A DNA stretch of 64,000 nt, from the NCBI RefSeq assembly GCF_024586455.1, contig NC_065920.1, positions 16,578,144-16,642,143 of the forward strand, written 5' to 3'. This document shows, one piece after another, positions 35,176-45,769 of the stretch. Both the position numbers and the translations under genes were made by a program. This DNA is from Bactrocera neohumeralis (taxonomy: Eukaryota > Arthropoda > Insecta > Diptera > Tephritidae). Positions within the stretch are counted from its first letter, which is position 1. The number at the start of each line of letters is the position of its first letter. The notes under the pieces are model-generated. The model worked only from the letters and a program-made list of their open reading frames with translations. It searched no databases and had not been told where the DNA came from.

Positions 35176-37142
35176 CTTTGTTTAGAAGTTAAAATTATTT
35201 CTGAATGAATATACTTACTGTGTGATTTCTAAAAAATATATGATCTTTCATTTCAGTACAAATTTAATAAAACACGAAAATCTACTCTCATAAATTTTTG
35301 AAATTTTTCATGAATTTTTATAAAAATTACACATACGCATTTTTAATGCATAAAAAATGTTAAAACTTTAGGAGAGCTTAAGCTCAGGTCACAGAGCACC
35401 TCCTGTCAATGAATATCGAAATAAGTAACTGAAGCGTATGAGCATAAAAATAAATAAGGGTAACTTAGTACAGTGAAAAAAAACTTACTGAATTAATTAA
35501 AGCAAATTTCTTTATAATATATATTTTTTTTTATAAATATTATTTAATATTTTATAATATTCGAATTTTATAAGAAATTGAATTTCGTTACCGTTATAAA
35601 TTATTACTGCGCACTTTCAATTTTCTTTACTGGTTTCTCGGCACGATTGCAATCCCACCGCAGTTTCTCAGTGATTGTTTGTCACTTTTACAATCCCCTG
35701 AAGAAAGGTGTATTGTAACTATTTACACCTTAAAAAGTGTTCAGAATTGCTTTAGGCATGATATCAGAGCCACATGCTCAGCTTATGACAAATCTAATTC
35801 GCTTATGAAAGTTGTTTATTTGTTCCTTGCTAGACTATTTGGTTTTTAGGCATCTGTAGAACTAGTGAAGAGATAGTTAAAGCACTGGATAATGTGGATA
35901 ATGTATGTGATTGCCTTTATCTTCCTCTTATAGATCATGATTATATCTCAAATCAGTCACTATTCCACCTTGAAAGACACAACCAGAGATCCTAGCACTG
36001 AAATGAAAAAAGTTTATAATTATAACTTCGAAATATTTCAAATTAAATACTAATTACACATATCGAGTTTTCATTGTTTTTAATATGTAATCTGCTATTC
36101 GGGGCGGAGATAAATCCAACGAATCAATAACCATGAAAATTGGTTCAGCAGATCTCGAGTTATAAGTGTTCGTACAAACCCGTCTTTGTTTTATACATAT
36201 ATATATATAGATATGCGTATGTTTTAGAAATATTCTGTAAGAAATTTTTCTTCAGAGCATGTTAAATTTCAGACCACAGTAATTTCTTACTTGATTATAG
36301 GTACTATAAAAATTTATTTTCTCCACTCTCCATTTTTCTCAGTGTACTGTACAACTCACACCAAACTACAAATATGACTAAAAAAATAAGTTTCAGCACA
36401 CCAAAATATTTTTTTTTCAAAAAAAGAAAAATTGCACACATATCGACCTGCCAAAATATCCATTTTCGCACGAAATAAATAAACGTCATCAATGTCAAAT
36501 GGAAATCATTCAATCATTCATGCAAATACGCATATATGTACATATGTATAATAGCACTTCCTTATGTGAAATATGTATTTGTATGCATAGAAATGTGTCT
36601 ATTTTTGTGCAAATGTATCTATGTATGTCACTAAATCAAAATGCATGACATTTGCAAACTATAACAGTACTCAAAACACAAATGCAAATACAATACATAC
36701 ATATGTATATGGTGTAGTGAATGTTCCTGTATGCATGTATGTTTGTGTGTATGAATATAATATGTACATATGTGACAGAGTGTTTGACATTTCGCTGAAT
36801 CTGTGAAAGCAATTTATTTGACACAGGTTGCGATTTTTTATAGCACCATTTGTATATACATACATATGTATGTAGATACCATATTATATATCAGCAAATA
36901 TGTATACATCGATTCCGGAAATGACAAATATAACAAAATACTGACTGACACAAGAAATATTGACTAAAAATAAAAATGTATGTAGAAACAAATATATGTG
37001 AATCGAAATACATATATTGGGAAATGAAATGTGGCAAACTCACGAAATATTTTGCGAAATACTCTTACATAGTTAGATAGCAACGAAAGATGTATAATAT
37101 TGTATGACTAGACCTTGTACTTTCATACGGTTCTACTAATTT
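35176..37142. other. AT-rich unique sequence, no gene seen
   Basis: No coding exon, RNA gene or transposon is recognised. AT content is very high at 35480-35600. The part 36520-36900 is a microsatellite cluster listed separately. Confidence 0.55.
36520..36905. repeat. TACATATGTA palindrome and ATGT microsatellite cluster
   Basis: Repeated ATATGTACATATGTATA-like palindromes occur near 36533, 36700, 36758 and 36855, separated by TGTATG runs. Small frames on both strands are artefacts of this sequence. Confidence 0.75.
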
Positions 37143-37470
37143 GATATAATAGGCACCTAGGCCTTTGGCAAACCCATTGTGAAACCACTGGGATCAAAAT
37201 TCCCTCACTCTATTATGTCCTCTCTGAACCACCCTGTGCTCCTGACCCAATTCCAAAATACAAAAAGTTAAATTGGTGCAACCTTCCAGACATAGTCAAG
37301 TCCTCGCTTTCACTTAGAACATGTTTTATAGTCTCTTCTTCTTATACCTTTTGACGGCTTCTACAATAATCATTGTGTGATATTCTCCATCAATGTCTGT
37401 CAATGCCTGCCAATTAGACACTGACCTATAAGCACTCCCATAGAGTTCGTATGTCATCCCTTTTGAATTT
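37143..37470 (-). mobile_element. LINE 3'-end relic, copy of the family at 17062
   Basis: GCACCTAGGCCTTTGGCAAA, GAAACCACTGGGATC and ATTATGTCCTCTCTGAACCA align with 17115-17190 in order. The sequence continues for 200 bp with no translatable motif. Orientation and class follow from the family comparison only. Confidence 0.5.
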
Positions 37471-38019
37471 TTTCGCATGAGCGATTAGGGATAGACCACC
37501 GAATCTCAGCTATATTTATGACATGTTTGTCGACAAAGTATCTATAAGTAGACAGAGGCATATAAATTCTCTCTTTTTCGGAGTATAATTGTTAGGCTTA
37601 TCAAGAAATAGGATGTTAAATCCCCTAAGAGAGGATTGTATTCCTTTGCTACCTTTGATAAAACCTTAAAATACTTTATTGATTTCAGAGCCGCTTGGCT
37701 ATCTGTTTATGAATATAAAGAATCGAAGTTTCCTACTTTTTTTAACGAAAAATCACCGAAACTTCAAATATAATGGGAATGTTTATTATCATTCGAAAGA
37801 ACATTCTTCGGTATTTATTTTTTGAAGATTATATATTTCAAATTTTGTCCGCGTCTACGTCTCAAATGTTTCATCCGTTGAGTAAAATTTTCTCGTCCGA
37901 GCATTTGACTGGTAACTGGCGGTGTTTTGCTTCAAGCCCTGAATCGAAGCAGGTTCGTCCGCATATACTTTAGACTTTACATATACCCACAGAAAAAAAG
38001 TCTAACTGTGTGATATCAT
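37471..38019. other. Unassigned sequence
   Basis: No gene or repeat is recognised. Confidence 0.45.
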
Positions 38020-38840
38020 ATGATCTTGGTGGTCAATTGACCGACCCAAAAACTTGAAATTATCTGTTTTCCTAAGTGTTCTTTTAATAAATCCATTGAT
38101 TGATTCGAGGTGTGAGAAATAGCGCCGTCTTGTTGAAAGCAAACATCGCCGAGATCACGAGCTTCAATTTCAGGCATCAAATAGTCGCTCATAGTGGCGC
38201 CATAACGGTCGTCATTGACTGTTACGTTCTCACCGGCATCATTTTTGAAGAAATATGGGCCGATGGTTCCTACGGCTCACAAACCTTACCAAACCGTTAT
38301 TTTTTCTGTATGAAATGGCAGCCCTTGAATCTCTGTAGGTTGTTCTTCGTCCCAAATGCGACAATTTATCTCTTTTATGTACCCATTGAGTCAGAAATGG
38401 ATCTTCTAAGGCGTTCATAGAGCGAAGCGATGTCGCTAGGGAAGGTCGAGCGGCTTCAGCTCTTGCACAAACTGTAGTTTGTACGCTTTCAATTTGACAT
38501 AAAATGCGTCAAGACATTCCATACGTCAGTCCGAGTTGCGGCAAACGGCGCCGAATCGATTCTCCACAGTCTTCGTGTAGCTGAGAGGCTGCTATATTTT
38601 CTTTATGCGTGCTGGACGTGGTTATTCGGTCAAATATTATCCATTAATGTGTGCTGGGTCTCAAGATGGGTGATGGTGTTGGGAATAGTACGCGCGAAAC
38701 ACATTCTTTGCGTATCGTGAATTTTTCAAAAAAGTTGAGTGATTTGTAAATGTTGTTCAGGAGTAAGTTTTTCCATGATAAAATGCCAGGCAATACTGAA
38801 CGAAAAACTTGACACGACTCACGCGTGACTACTGATACCC
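38020..38840 (-). mobile_element. Mariner-superfamily transposon relic C
   Basis: The minus-strand start is at 38776 (MEKLTPEQHLQITQ). Blocks in order are RTIPNTITHLETQHTLMDN, HF.LNGYIKEINCRIWDEE, GENVTVND and ISHTSNQSMDLLKEHLG in shifting frames. These correspond to the N-terminal helix-turn-helix, the first catalytic region, and the block following the second catalytic Asp. The Met to RIWDEE span is almost full length, but at least five frame breaks are present. It matches relics B, D and E, so these four form one lineage. Confidence 0.85.
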
Positions 38841-39465
38841 CGTTCACCCGTTATCTCGACGCTTAAACAATTCTATTGTCTTTAATGAAGCGTCGGTTGG
38901 GCGGAAGGAGGATAATCGTGGGGTTATTATTGATTCTGAAAAATTAACTTTTTCTATCGGTTTGTAGTCCTGTTGTTCGTTAACTACGCGAATTTCAGAA
39001 CTCGAAGATATATCCATAGTAATTATTGTAAAGCAGTATCATCTTTTACATTATGGGAATAATGGTTCTTATGTTAGCTTTTCATATTTTAATTCAATTC
39101 TACTTTTTGCGGCTTTTAAACATAGCGAGCGACATCTCACGATAACTTACCGCTTTTTCGCAAATTTTGAGCATTTTCAATGCCAATAATATCAATTCGA
39201 AATCAAAAAAAAGTATTGACAGCTGACATGAAAAGACGCTTTTCGCTAAGCTGGAAATATAAAAATCATGTTTATGAAGAAAAAATCCAAAAAATAAAAA
39301 AAACAGCAAGTATAAATGATGATGATGATGCCTTGAACCCTTTTAGTTACATAATATGTATTTGCTGGAAGCGCAGACAGCTCTGGGGTTTAAATATGTA
39401 TATGAGCATAAGAATACACTTGTCTAAGCTGCCTCCGCACTGGAAAATTTGTGTATGAGTTTATT

Positions 39466-39484
39466 TGTGTGTGTGTGTGTGTGT
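39466..39484. repeat. (TG)n microsatellite
   Basis: Nine TG units in a row. Confidence 0.9.
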
Positions 39485-39637
39485 AAATCTGCGTACATTA
39501 GCATGATATATGACTTGGCAGTTAGTTTCTTCTTTCCGCCACATTGCCTACAGCGAGTTGATATTCAATAAGTATATTTAATGTATCGATAATATAAATA
39601 CACGCAGACATACAAACATATGTGTTATTTATAGCAC

Positions 39638-39653
39638 GTGTGTGTGTGTGTGC
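39638..39653. repeat. (GT)n microsatellite
   Basis: Seven to eight GT units within ACGTGTGTG...CTCGTGTG context. Confidence 0.9.
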
Positions 39654-39943
39654 TCGTGTGTCTGTATGTTGTGCTGTTGCTTGTGTTATTTGGATCACAC
39701 ATCAATAACTCAAATGACAGCGGAAATGCGACAACCGGAAGATGGGTGGCATATCATGCCCACACACAAATACATACACACATACTTAAATACATACATA
39801 CAGATTTATATATGTCCATACAGACACACACACGCATATACTTATGCATTTCCACAACCGTCGAACTGAGGTTACTCAATATTATTATTATACTTCCTAC
39901 CATATAGTGGTGGTAATGTTCTCGTTGTTGTTGCTCCGGTTGT

Positions 39944-39963
39944 TGATGATGATGATGATGATG
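39944..39963. repeat. (GAT)n microsatellite
   Basis: Six GAT/ATG triplets following a (GTT)n run; a shorter one lies at 39317-39330. Confidence 0.88.
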
Positions 39964-40716
39964 CCTGTGTTGGTTGTTGTTATTGCTTCTTTTGGCATAT
40001 CAATCTCAGCTTTGTTCAATATGATTTTCCTTTTACATTTCTTTGATTGAATGCTTCATTCGTTATGCTTTTATTGTGCTTGTTTGCTGCGAGGCAATTT
40101 TCGAAAATCAAAAAAATAAAATAGCAAAAAAACAAATATGTGCTTCTTTATGTTAGCAAAATATCGAACCCCTTTTAGTTTGCAACCCTTTCAATACTTT
40201 CTTTTTTTCTTGCTAAATTACGTCAATACATTTGCGCACGGCATTCGCATTTTGAGTGGCATAACGGATTTTTCCACTTTACATTTGATCGCGAATGCCG
40301 AACGCAACGAATTTCGCGTAAAAAATTGCCTAACGGATATGTTCGATTTGCTGGTCAAACAGTGTAGCTAATGTTCTTTCCGTTGGTGTTGTTGTTGTAG
40401 TGGATTCATTTAATTTCGAGTACAAGTCGCAAACTCTGAATGTATGAATCTATGTAAGGTAGACAACAATTGTACCTCAGAAGGTAGTAAAGCGGTTTAG
40501 TCAAAGTCGCTATGGACCAGATGGATTCATAGCATTCTAATCTAAAACTTTCAATTGTAGCATTGGGTCTAATCGGCATTTATGTGAATATTATTATACT
40601 GTTTTGAAATTCTAATGCCACTGATATTTCGGCGAGATATACATACATAGTTACATCGCCTTCCAATTTGGGTAAACTAGACTGAGCATACCTAAAGGAC
40701 AATATAACTTAGTTTT

Positions 40717-40734
40717 ACAGTCACTTTGCTAGCT
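40717..40734 (+). repeat. Left copy of an 18-bp target-site duplication
   Basis: ACAGTCACTTTGCTAGCT, identical to 41489-41506; the bases immediately outside and inside differ between the two copies, which fixes its length at 18 bp. Confidence 0.93.
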
Positions 40735-41488
40735 TGGTCCCCCTGCGGGTAGGGGGGACCCTCTTTGGGTAAAACCGAATATGCCCGCGGCAAGGCATGC
40801 CTGTCGTAAGAGGCGACTAAAAGCCAAATGCACTATGTCTGACAAGTACAGGTCTGTTTATAATTGTCAACATGGTCTAAGTCGGAACAGTGCTATGAAA
40901 AATAGCTCGAAATGATGTCATATTCTTAAATGGGTTTGCGATTATATAACAAATTCTAAAATCTAAAGGGATAACAAAAATCATACAGTCGGGTTCTTAA
41001 GAATTCCTTGGAATTCTTGGGGGCTCGACTGGCAGTAGCTTAAGCGCAAGCTTGGGCTACAGGTCACACCAAAGACTAAAACATGGTACCACGGGGAGCA
41101 GCCGCCCCTGAAGTTCGCTTCAGTCTGCTCATTGGGTTTTGGCCCTTTGGGGAGATTCGTGGTGGCTGTGGTTTAAACCTAAATGCAGGAAGGGCAATAG
41201 TCCAATGTGGAGTCGCACTGCGGCCGGGTGCCGGACCCAGAGTACGGCAGAGGTTTTAGATGGGCCTCGAACCCGACCAAGGTGGCTAGGGTGTCTCCTT
41301 TGGTTTTCACCCGAACCGATTGGAACCAAAGTGTATGTGTGTGGGGCGGCACTCATACCTTGGTTTCTTCCAGAGTGTAGTGTTGTGCATGCACTGATCA
41401 ACGCATTAATTTGATCTATGTGCTACTAGCAATAGATAGCACCGTGGATTTGAGCCTTCGCAGGCAGATACCCACGTAAAACACATTG
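40735..41488 (+). mobile_element. 754-bp non-coding retroelement-like insertion with intact boundaries
   Basis: The insertion is bounded exactly by the 18-bp duplication. The 5' edge is T followed by GGTCCCCCTGCGGGTAGG and GGGGACC, an 8-bp perfect hairpin starting one base inside. GGCATGCCTGTCGTAAGAGG and CGACTAAAAGCC follow at 40795. The body (GGGGAGCAGCCGCCCCTG, GGAGATTCGTGGTGGCTGTG, GGGTGCCGGACCCAGAG, CCTCGAACCCGACCAAGG) is shared with 23941-24990. The 3' end is CCCACGTAAAACACATTG, with no poly-A tail and no terminal inverted repeat. Two overlapping ~90-codon frames at 41129-41414 are antisense shadows of each other. A long exact duplication without inverted repeats points to target-primed insertion by a non-LTR machinery, so it may be a non-autonomous or internally deleted LINE. 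This is the youngest-looking insertion here. Confidence 0.88.
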
Positions 41489-41506
41489 ACAGTCACTTTG
41501 CTAGCT
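41489..41506 (+). repeat. Right copy of the 18-bp target-site duplication
   Basis: ACAGTCACTTTGCTAGCT, perfect match to 40717-40734. Confidence 0.93.
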
Positions 41507-41879
41507 GTAAGGACGTTTCTTCTACTAGTTTTCTCACCATTCACTATTTCTTCTTATATTCAGTTATATCAGAAATAAGCTGCCTGGAGCTTTCTGCTGT
41601 ATCTCCTCGCAGTTTTCCAGTATGATTTGTGATGTATTTAACGAATTAAAATGGTCAGTTATTGTTGTAGCGTCGGAAAACAGTTCGCGAACAATAATCG
41701 GGCGAAGGAAATTATTGGTGAATTGAGAACTCAGCCTGATAAAACTTTCAAAAAAAGAATAAATGCCAGCCTGCTGTCTCTAGGACTAAGAAGTTGATCC
41801 CAGCATTCATAATACACAGCATGTAGCCAGCCGCTTAAAATCCCTTTCATTCTCTCCGAACTTCACAAGCAGGCTCATA
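41507..41879. other. Unassigned sequence
   Basis: No gene or repeat family is recognised. The text at 41660-41790 (GTCGGAAAACAGTTCGCG, GGGCGAAGGAAATTATTGG) could be degenerate transposon sequence but shows no diagnostic motif. Confidence 0.4.
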
Positions 41880-41985
41880 TTCTTCTTCTTGATTGACGTA
41901 GGCACCGCTTACGCGGTTATGGCCGCGCTTTACTTTCAGAGCTGAAGAGTTTTCGTCCATTCGGACGACATGACTTAGCAGGGTT
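41880..41985 (-). mobile_element. RTE-like LINE 3' end (very short)
   Basis: On the minus strand GTCGTCCGAATGGACGAAAA and CTCTTCAGCTCTGAAAGTA match the RMDEN..ALKV start seen at 23466-23666. The copy then jumps to the 3' tail GGTGCCTACGTCAATCAAGA followed by AGAAGAATATG. It is therefore a deletion derivative of the family at 23466 that retains the 3' terminus. Confidence 0.65.
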
Positions 41986-42129
41986 TAAAATCATTATTTT
42001 CAAAATCGCTCTAACCAACAAATTTTAATTTTTCTGGTGCAATCTAAACAGTTTGTGCGGAAAGGTGTGTAGGACAATCTCGTTAAATAGAACAGTTTGC
42101 CATAGAACTTCATATTGATGTTGTTGTTG

Positions 42130-42775
42130 TTGTAATTGTTATCTAGTCCCCGTTAGGGGGGTAAGGCTCAGATAAGTTGTCGTCGAGATCGTCCAAGGGT
42201 AGGCCCAGGAAACGTGCTGGGCAAGGAAATTGGTGTTTAAAGTCATACAGGAACTTGTTGCGTGCTGGACATATTAATATGTATTTGGTATGTCGGGATC
42301 GATTCTAGATAAGTAGGAGTTCAACCGGCTACAATATCCAGAACGAAGCTAAGCAAATGTCGTTCTCGTTTCTCGCGGCAACTGAAGCTAATGCACTGCA
42401 ATGGGTAGTATTTTGATTCCAAGTACGCCATTCACTGAGAGGGAGTCGGTGAGGGGTTATATCTCCATGTCTGAAGTTAATTGCGTCCGAAATCTGATCT
42501 GCGTATTGTCTTATTTCGTCGACGTAGTTAAGGATGGACCATTTGATGCTCCTAGGAAACGATTCTGCTTCAAGCAGGTGACTGCAGGGATGGTTTCTAC
42601 GAAAACACACGAACGGAAAACGCTTGAAGAGGAGTTCATTATGCCCCTTAATTGGGAGCATACAGACCTTACAATGTAGAGTTCAATAGGAGACATCAAG
42701 AGGCATCCCGTTATAGTCCGGGGTGCATTGTTCTGGCAACTTCTTTTTCCTTTAGATAAAGTTAGATATAACTTC
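42130..42775 (-). mobile_element. Jockey-like LINE, C-terminal part of the RT polyprotein
   Basis: In order on the minus strand: CQNNAPRTITGCLLMSPIEL, then MLPIKGHNELLFKRF and HPCSHLLEAESFPRSIKW in the next frame, ISDAINFRHGDITPHRLPLS, then LRSGYCSRLNSYLSRIDPDI and finally ARFLGLPLDDLDDNL. These are consecutive conserved blocks between the RT thumb and the C-terminus of jockey-clade polyproteins. The Cys-rich CPAC.....H box after SRIDPDIP is deleted. Four frame shifts are needed. A (GTT)n tract at 42118-42136 marks the 3' side. It abuts a reversed head fragment of the 154-bp element. Confidence 0.85.
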
Positions 42776-42985
42776 ATTTTGACCTGTGTATATGTTATAG
42801 TAATCCGATATTAGCGATTTCGACAAAGGAGCGGCAGATCGATATCTCAAAACTGAGAGTTTGTTCGCATATAGCCAGACAGATGGACGGACTGCCAGAC
42901 GGATACGGCTTAGTCGACTCAACTCGTCGCGCTGATCATTTAGGTATATAACGATCCAGGTAGATCCTCGAGCAACATTTAAAAT
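42776..42985 (-). mobile_element. 154-bp-monomer element, copy 7 (head only, reversed)
   Basis: The reverse complement of the conserved head is visible: GATCGATATCTCAAAACTGA, then AGACAGATGGACGGACTGCC and CTGATCATTTAGGTATATAA. Only the edge of one monomer (ATGTTATAGTAATCCGAT) remains. The LINE lies directly at the low-coordinate edge. Confidence 0.72.
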
Positions 42986-44644
42986 ACTATATGACTTCAA
43001 ACCACAAATGCCAAAGAATAATCTTTCGAATGATAACAAACATTCCCCATTAACTTTAAAGTTTCTGCATTTTTTCTTTAAAAATATGGAACTTCGAAAT
43101 GTATCACCCTTTACTTTATATGATCTCCGTCGTTTCTTTCTGTGTCTTGTAAACTGTTCTGGGAATAAAAATCAAACATTTAACTAACTGGTAACCAGAG
43201 CTGTCATTGCATCAGAGAAATTCTCTTAAAGATTACCAAAGAAGAGGAAATTCAAATTTATCTGTTAAACTCATCAATAAAAAGCGAGTGGTGGATTAAA
43301 AATTTATTGTACAAATTTAGAAATAAGTAGTAAAATAATTTATAAGAAAAGCAGTAAATTTGCCTGAGAATCAATGCGCGAGAACACTTTTTCTTCACCA
43401 ACTGCACTTACTTTGATGCCCATCTTCTTTCTCTTTCTTGACTCACACAGGTGTTCTAGCCACACGCTCACAACATTAGTATAACTACTCAAATGCTAAT
43501 TTATTTGCTTATCAAAACATTAAAAAGTGATACTTATCGACTAACCGAAGACATTCTTCATTATAGAGACAAAACACACAAAAGAGTTAACTAAAACTCA
43601 ATAAAGGCAACAATGAACTGAAGGCAGAAGAAAAAACGAAAAAAGTACGCCAACAAAATTAACAAAATATTGAATTTCATAGTAAATAAATTTTACTAAA
43701 AATTTGTACCGAACACGAATCAGCAGAACACGAAGAGCAGAGAAAATTTCACAAGAAATCATAAAAATTTTGATTGCTTACATTAAAAAGGGCCGCAACA
43801 AGACTCAAGATTTAGCTGCCTTTGAAAAAGAGTACACTGAAGACACTGGGTAAAAACACGATATGGAAAAGACGTCGAAAAAGCAACAAAAAAGAATATA
43901 TAAACAAATAATAAAATAGTGTACGCCGTTGTTGAATAAAAGTAATGAATTAAGAAGCATCATTGTTGATGGGAACACGGCATGAAAGCCAATCAACACC
44001 AACAACCAAGTGATGGGTTCGTAAGAATTACTGTTTTCGGGCGATAACTCATCTGCTAACGATAATGGAGTGAGTGAAATTGGCGCGCCAGTAAACATCG
44101 TGAGTATGTGCTTCGACCTCTGCGCTTACGGAAGCATCTTCATCGCACACTCAACCGACCGCCTGAACACTGACGCACGGGAACCCTTGGATGCTGGTGA
44201 GTTTTTGTTTGACTTTATCTATTTTTTTTTCTTTCTGCCTTCTTATTTTAATGATGAATTAATCGTTATATAAAATGTTATAAGACGCGCATAATGATTA
44301 ACGTGAAATGAAATGCATAAAAGTGGCAGGGATGCTAGGGAACCGAGCTTATGAGTACATTAAGGCATGAGTGGGGTTATTACATACATTTATAGATAGT
44401 CACAGATGCTAATAGTGAGATATTGACAGCATGGGAGAATTTACATATGTACATATATATAGATAGTTTTGTAAGAATTACGTACTTAACTATATGTATA
44501 TACATATATCTGATTGTCTTCTATATATAGACTTGCAAAAAGTTTCACAGAGTACGCTTTTATGCTTAAATTCTTCAAAGTTTTGCAGGAAATTCAGTCT
44601 GAAACATTATCTTGAGACAAATCGGCGGTAGAAGTGAAAATTAA
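42986..44644. other. A-rich unique sequence with one strong splice-donor-like site
   Basis: No coding exon is confirmed. The stretch 43550-44196 is A-rich like fly 5' untranslated leaders and ends at GATGCTG|GTGAGT (donor at 44197). A 68-codon frame from 44070 runs across the donor with no domain. Whether this is an untranslated exon cannot be decided from sequence alone. Confidence 0.4.
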
Positions 44645-44985
44645 ACAAGAAAAGACCTTAACTTCGGTTACACTTTGGGTATAGACCCTTAATAAATACA
44701 CAAAATTCCTTAAAGAACTCGAACCAATCAGTTTGTATGACAGCTATATGCTATAGTGGTCCGATCTGGTCAATTTCTTCGAAGATTGAACCGTTTTTTG
44801 GACAATACTCAATGCCAAAGTTCGTAAAGATATCACATCAACTACAAAAGTTTTTCATATGTACCAGCACTTGGTCCCGTATCAGTTGTATGGCAGCTGT
44901 ATGCTATATTGTTCTGAATTGAACAATTTCTTCGTAGATTGAACCGTTGCCTTAGGCAGTAATCCGCAATGTGCCACTGCAAGTC
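44645..44985 (-). mobile_element. 154-bp-monomer element, copy 8, reversed
   Basis: The low-coordinate side carries the reversed right end (CCTTAACTTCGGTTACACTT, GGGTATAGACCCTT). Two monomers follow (TATGACAGCTATATGCTATA at 44736 and TATGGCAGCTGTATGCTATA at 44889; spacing 153 bp). The left end is missing, so it is truncated at its start. Confidence 0.82.
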
Positions 44986-45039
44986 ACTTAAGCACCATCT
45001 CTAAGGAACCGTCGTCCACCCTGGATCCACATTTGCATT

Positions 45040-45330
45040 ACTTCAGGGTGGCGTTCCTTTTTTCTCATTGAAACATTCACATCTGCGCACCTGTGTCCAT
45101 GTCCCGTTTTTGACCCGTAGCAAAATTGTTGCGCATTTCTGGACATTCCCCCAGTTCGCTGCGCTCTCCAGCACGGCGCTGATTAAATTGTCCGCGTTTA
45201 TTGTGCCAACCAGGTTGTTGTTTTTGTTGCAGAAATCTGTCGTGTTGACAGTCCTTGGCAGGATAAAAATCTGGTCCTCTCCTGTTATGTAGACCCAACT
45301 GTCGTAGGAGCGAGAGCCAACCAAGTCGTC
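45040..45330 (-). mobile_element. Retroelement-associated segment shared with 27740-27850
   Basis: The minus strand from 45311 reads ACGACAGTTGGGTCTACATA, ACCAGATTTTTATCCTGCCA and AGGACTGTCAACACGACAGA. The forward strand at 27745 reads ACGACAGCCGGGTCAACATA, CCCAGTTTTTATCCGGTCAA and AGGACTGCCAATTCGGCAAA. The match covers about 110 bp and ends in CAACAACAAC in both. It occurs beside LINE sequence each time, which suggests a 5' or internal part of a retroelement. No catalytic motif. Confidence 0.6.
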
Positions 45331-45769
45331 TACAGCGGTTGTAAAGGCATGACGGCCCTACAATTTTTCTTATGTGTAAACGTCGACTTCTCCGAATTTA
45401 CGGCTTGTTCATAACTTTAGGTCTTTTATTAGTCTGGCCGTCCATCTGCCGCGACTCTCGTTCTCCCATCTTCGTTGCCATGTTATTATTGTATCTTTCT
45501 TTATTTATTCTATTTCGCTCTTGTTATGTTTGGATGTTTTCTTCAGCTTCCACAGCATCTTCCTTTCGCATGTCAGAATGTCGATTGGGGCATTACCGTT
45601 TATAACTAATATTATATCACCTGACGCTGTTCGATAGGCTAATGTAACTCTGAGGGCTGCGGTGTCGTCGACATTAGGAGCTTAATCTTTTCTTGGCTCG
45701 GGCCGCCTAGTTAGTTTACTGCTTTTTTGCTCTAAGAATATCATTAGATGTTTGCACACTTATTTCGAA
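45331..45769. other. Unassigned sequence between two retroelement fragments
   Basis: No recognisable domain. It may be a 3' or 5' portion of the neighbouring elements. Confidence 0.4.

Larger units (their letters stand above)
38841..40716. other. Microsatellite-rich unique sequence, no gene seen
   Basis: (TG)n at 39466-39484 and 39638-39653, ATACATACA runs at 39765-39800 and (GAT)n at 39944-39963 dominate. A (GTT)n run lies near 40386. Frames over these are His/Thr/Val artefacts. No coding exon is recognised. Confidence 0.55.

Noticed and set aside
40735..40822. HDV-like self-cleaving ribozyme at the 5' end of the 754-bp element
   Set aside because: The nested pairing resembles P1 and P2, but there is no room for a P3 hairpin and no clear catalytic C in the joining segment, so only a pseudoknot is proposed.
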